A stretch of 35,148 nucleotides of DNA from Nitrospira lenta (lineage in GTDB: Bacteria; Nitrospirota; Nitrospiria; Nitrospirales; Nitrospiraceae): NCBI GenBank assembly GCA_945905765.1, contig CAMDPZ010000023.1, positions 1 through 35,148 of the forward strand, read 5' to 3'. Each line of letters opens with the position of its first letter. Within the stretch, counting starts at the first letter, position 1. A program made the translations under genes and the position numbers. Of this stretch, positions 32,945 through 35,148 are shown in pieces. The notes below the pieces were generated by a model that was given only the letters and a program-made list of their open reading frames with translations, did no database searches and was not told where the DNA came from.

Positions 32945-33621
32945 TGAACAGATTCTGTATGCTCGCGCTCAGCCTTTTTCTTCTCGCAGGGTCCGCGTGC
33001 CAGCAACAGACCTGGGAATCGGCAATGAAGGCGGGACAGCAGGCCGTGCAGCAGGGCAATTACGCCGACGCGGAACGGTTGTTTCTCGTGGCGGCGCGCA
33101 AAGCGGAGGAGTTCGGCCTGGAAGACCGGCGTGTGGCGGTCAGCCTGTCACAGCTGGCGCAGGTCTATGCCGGCCAAGGGAAATATGTGGAGGCGGAACC
33201 GGTCTATCTGCAGGCGCTGAAGATTTACCAGTCCGTGCATGGAGAGTTGCACGCCGATGTCGCAGCCACGCTCAACAACCTCGGCGTCCTCCATCGCATG
33301 TACGGCCAATATGCCCAGGCGGAGCCTTTGCTGGCGCGGGCTCTTGCCATCAAAGAAAAACTCCTGGGCCTCGACCATCCGGACGTGGCGTTGAGCCTCG
33401 TGAATCTGGCCCAGTTGCATGTGGTGCAGGGGCAGCCGGAGAAAGCGGAGCCGCTCTACCGTCGAGCCTTGGCGATCCGGGAGCGTGCGCTGGGATTGTC
33501 CCATCAGGAAGTGGCGAAGACGCTGGAGGATCTGGCCAATGTCCTGCGAAAAATCGGGCGAGCGGACGAGGCGGCTTCGCTGGAGCGGCGCGCTAAACAG
33601 ATTCGCGCGACGCGGAGTTGA
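32941..33621 (+). CDS. TPR lipoprotein
   Basis: A 226-residue lipoprotein. A signal with lipobox GSAC (residues 16-20) is followed by a tandem of tetratricopeptide (kinesin-light-chain-like) repeats, about four units with the recurring VAxTLNNLGVLHRMYGQYAQAEPLLARALAI pattern. It is likely an outer-membrane or periplasmic protein-interaction scaffold. The start overlaps the upstream stop as ATGA. Two more envelope proteins follow closely. Confidence 0.85.
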   Translation: MMNRFCMLALSLFLLAGSACQQQTWESAMKAGQQAVQQGNYADAERLFLVAARKAEEFGLEDRRVAVSLSQLAQVYAGQGKYVEAEPVYLQALKIYQSVHGELHADVAATLNNLGVLHRMYGQYAQAEPLLARALAIKEKLLGLDHPDVALSLVNLAQLHVVQGQPEKAEPLYRRALAIRERALGLSHQEVAKTLEDLANVLRKIGRADEAASLERRAKQIRATRS

Positions 33622-33653
33622 ACCGGTTGCGTGATCCAGTGTAGCGTACTCCT

Positions 33654-33896
33654 ATGGCGATGCAGGACGATCCGGTCCCAATCAATTGGCGCATGAACGG
33701 AATGATCGCGCGATTCGCGGGGATTGTGGCGATTGCGCTGGGATTCGTCGTCGGAACCTATGGGTTGGAAGAGACAGGAGCCCGGTGGCTGCAGACGGCG
33801 TTGGGCTTGCTGACCACCGGCATGTTGGCGCAAGGTTACGCTCTCTACTGTTCCGTGAAACGTATGCAAGAGATTAAGGATCAGCCCAAGTCATGA
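33654..33896 (+). CDS. Small two-helix membrane protein
   Basis: An 80-residue protein with two hydrophobic helices (FAGIVAIALGFVVGTYG and ALGLLTTGMLAQGYALY). It lies 32 bases after the TPR lipoprotein and its stop overlaps the next lipoprotein start (ATGA). No family recognised. ATG 33660 is a possible alternative start. Confidence 0.6.
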   Translation: MAMQDDPVPINWRMNGMIARFAGIVAIALGFVVGTYGLEETGARWLQTALGLLTTGMLAQGYALYCSVKRMQEIKDQPKS

Positions 33897-34318
33897 GACG
33901 GTTACGACAGTGCCTGTTTACCGGCTTGTTGCTTCTCCTCGCAGGGACCCTGTTGGCCTGCGGCGGCCCCTGGCGCGACGGCTATTTCAAAAAGGGTGTG
34001 GATCGACTCACGCAGGACGAGGTGTTGGCGCGGTTCGGGCCGCCCCATACGGCGAAGACGCCGGCGCTCGGAGGAGATTCCGTCTGGACCTATCGCGTAC
34101 CGGTCAGCGACAAGGAATTGGCGACGGTGCAATTGTTCCACTTGGGTGAAGCGGTGCAGCAAGCGGCCTCCTTAATCGGAAAGAGTGGCGCCGAAGGGCC
34201 CAAGGCCATGTTGTATTGCTACCGTTATATCCTGACTTTCAATGAGCAGAAGATTTTGAAACAGTGGAAACGGGAAGAGTGTGTGCCGGGAACCCGTGAC
34301 ACGCTGAATGCAAACTAG
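33893..34318 (+). CDS. SmpA/BamE-like lipoprotein
   Basis: A 141-residue lipoprotein. A signal with lipobox LLAC (around residue 23) is followed by LTQDEVLARFGPPHTAKTPALGGDSVWTY, which is the helix-strand pattern of the SmpA/OmlA/BamE domain, with a cysteine-containing C-terminal extension. BamE-domain proteins usually bind partners at the outer membrane. The match is to the fold style rather than a firm family hit, and a true BAM subunit is not implied. It overlaps the preceding gene by ATGA. Confidence 0.7.
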   Translation: MRRLRQCLFTGLLLLLAGTLLACGGPWRDGYFKKGVDRLTQDEVLARFGPPHTAKTPALGGDSVWTYRVPVSDKELATVQLFHLGEAVQQAASLIGKSGAEGPKAMLYCYRYILTFNEQKILKQWKREECVPGTRDTLNAN

Positions 34319-34338
34319 CCAGCGAGGTCTTGCTCCAT

Positions 34339-35148
34339 ATGCCTGCTTGGTTGCCGCATATCGATAGTTCCGTCGTGCTCGACAGTCTCAAGTCTCTCCT
34401 CCTGCTGCTCTCCCTTTTGATTTTGCGGACCTTGATCGTCCGTGCGATCGCGAAGAATCCCGCCCTCTCGATGGAAGCGAAGCGTCGAGGGGTCGTCTCG
34501 GTCCGCAATACCATTTTGTTCGCATTGCTGGTGGGGCTGGTCGTCATCTGGGCGCACGAGCTCCAGGCTTTTGCCGTGTCTCTCGTGGCGCTTGCCGCGG
34601 CGCTCGTATTGGCGACGAAGGAGCTCCTGCTCTGCTGGAGCGGGGCGGCATTGCGCGTGGGGGGGAAAGTTTACGAGGTGGGGGACCGCATTCAAATCGC
34701 CGGGTATCGCGGCGTCGTTTTGGATCACGACATCTTTGCGACCAAGCTCCTTGAGATCGGGCCGGGCCAGGCGTCGCATCTCTATACCGGCCGCATTGCG
34801 GTCTTTCCGAACAGCCTGTTGTTCACGAATACTTTGATTAAGGAAAATCCAGGCCAGGAATATGGGCTCTATCTTCTTGTGGTTCCGCTCGGAGAGAAGC
34901 ACGACTGGCAGGAGGCAGAGGGCCATCTGCTGGACGCGGCGAAGGCGGAGTGTTCTTCGTTTCTAGACGAGGCAGGCCGGCACATGAAGCTGCTGGAACA
35001 GACGAATCTCCTCGAAGCTCCGTCGCCGGAGCCGCGTGTGACTATCCAACTATCCGAAACAGGGCAGATCCAGTTGGTGCTGCGATTCCCGGCGCCGGAC
35101 CGCGGCCGCTCGCGGATCGAACAGGCTATCTTGCGCCGCTATCTCACC
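34339..35148 (+). CDS. MscS-family mechanosensitive channel, incomplete at window end
   Basis: An open frame of 270 codons from ATG 34339 with no stop before the window edge. About three transmembrane helices (residues ~12-30, 55-72, 75-95) are followed by an MscS-type beta domain, with VGDRIQIAGYRGVVLDHDIFATKL and a conserved FPNSLLFTNTLIKE strand. This is the pattern of small-conductance channels releasing solutes on osmotic downshock. The C terminus lies outside. It follows the lipoprotein gene by 20 bases. Confidence 0.8.
   Translation, partial: MPAWLPHIDSSVVLDSLKSLLLLLSLLILRTLIVRAIAKNPALSMEAKRRGVVSVRNTILFALLVGLVVIWAHELQAFAVSLVALAAALVLATKELLLCWSGAALRVGGKVYEVGDRIQIAGYRGVVLDHDIFATKLLEIGPGQASHLYTGRIAVFPNSLLFTNTLIKENPGQEYGLYLLVVPLGEKHDWQEAEGHLLDAAKAECSSFLDEAGRHMKLLEQTNLLEAPSPEPRVTIQLSETGQIQLVLRFPAPDRGRSRIEQAILRRYLT

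Noticed and set aside
1-35148. CRISPR array, transposase or tandem repeat
   Set aside because: Reading both strands showed no regularly spaced direct repeats, transposase-like protein or terminal inverted repeats with target duplications.

Overview
The window is a gene-dense, GC-rich bacterial chromosome segment with about 36 protein genes. I found no rRNA, tRNA, CRISPR array or insertion sequence. The gene set (DabA-type inorganic carbon uptake, a beta-carbonic anhydrase, SelO, TldD pair, leuCD, MEKHLA protein, many small lipoproteins) resembles an autotrophic Nitrospirota bacterium, most likely Nitrospira. That assignment is inference from gene content and protein style, not a database match.

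Region 1 (about 1-8365) is an inorganic-carbon module. On the minus strand, in transcription order, lie a NuoL-like DabB, a second NuoM-like membrane subunit, a large DabA and a PII-like regulator. Divergently, on the plus strand, lie a DUF2294/MpsC-type protein and a beta-carbonic anhydrase. The roughly 0.45-kb divergent intergenic region holds a candidate promoter for the MpsC-type gene. It also holds, in the dab leader, a possible terminator/antiterminator pair and a very short leader ORF.

Region 2 (8444-15027) carries selO, then an apparent operon: a 1,099-residue multi-spanning protein of unknown function, two alpha/beta hydrolases and a tiny Cys-rich protein. This operon is the least explained coding unit in the window. 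Region 3 (15050-19494) has a decayed SYLF-domain gene, ettA, an RmlD-like reductase, a DUF1295 membrane protein and, on the minus strand, an HTH/zinc-ribbon regulator followed by a small lipoprotein.

Region 4 (19583-25581) has the tldD pair, an exported MsrA, a LOG/SLOG-like protein, a PLP aminotransferase, a long stem-loop terminator and a small lipoprotein. Region 5 (25578-29740) is a minus-strand operon: leuC, leuD, an anchored protein of unknown function, an inositol-monophosphatase-family phosphatase and a 3-hydroxyisobutyrate-dehydrogenase-like reductase. It has a clear -10 box and a hairpin at the predicted mRNA 5' end. Region 6 (29863-35148) has a MEKHLA protein, DUF1653, a double-CBS protein, a flavin disulfide oxidoreductase, three small envelope proteins and the start of an MscS-like channel cut by the window edge.

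Coupled starts (ATGA overlaps, short spacing) tie many genes into operons, and I used Shine-Dalgarno placement to choose several starts.
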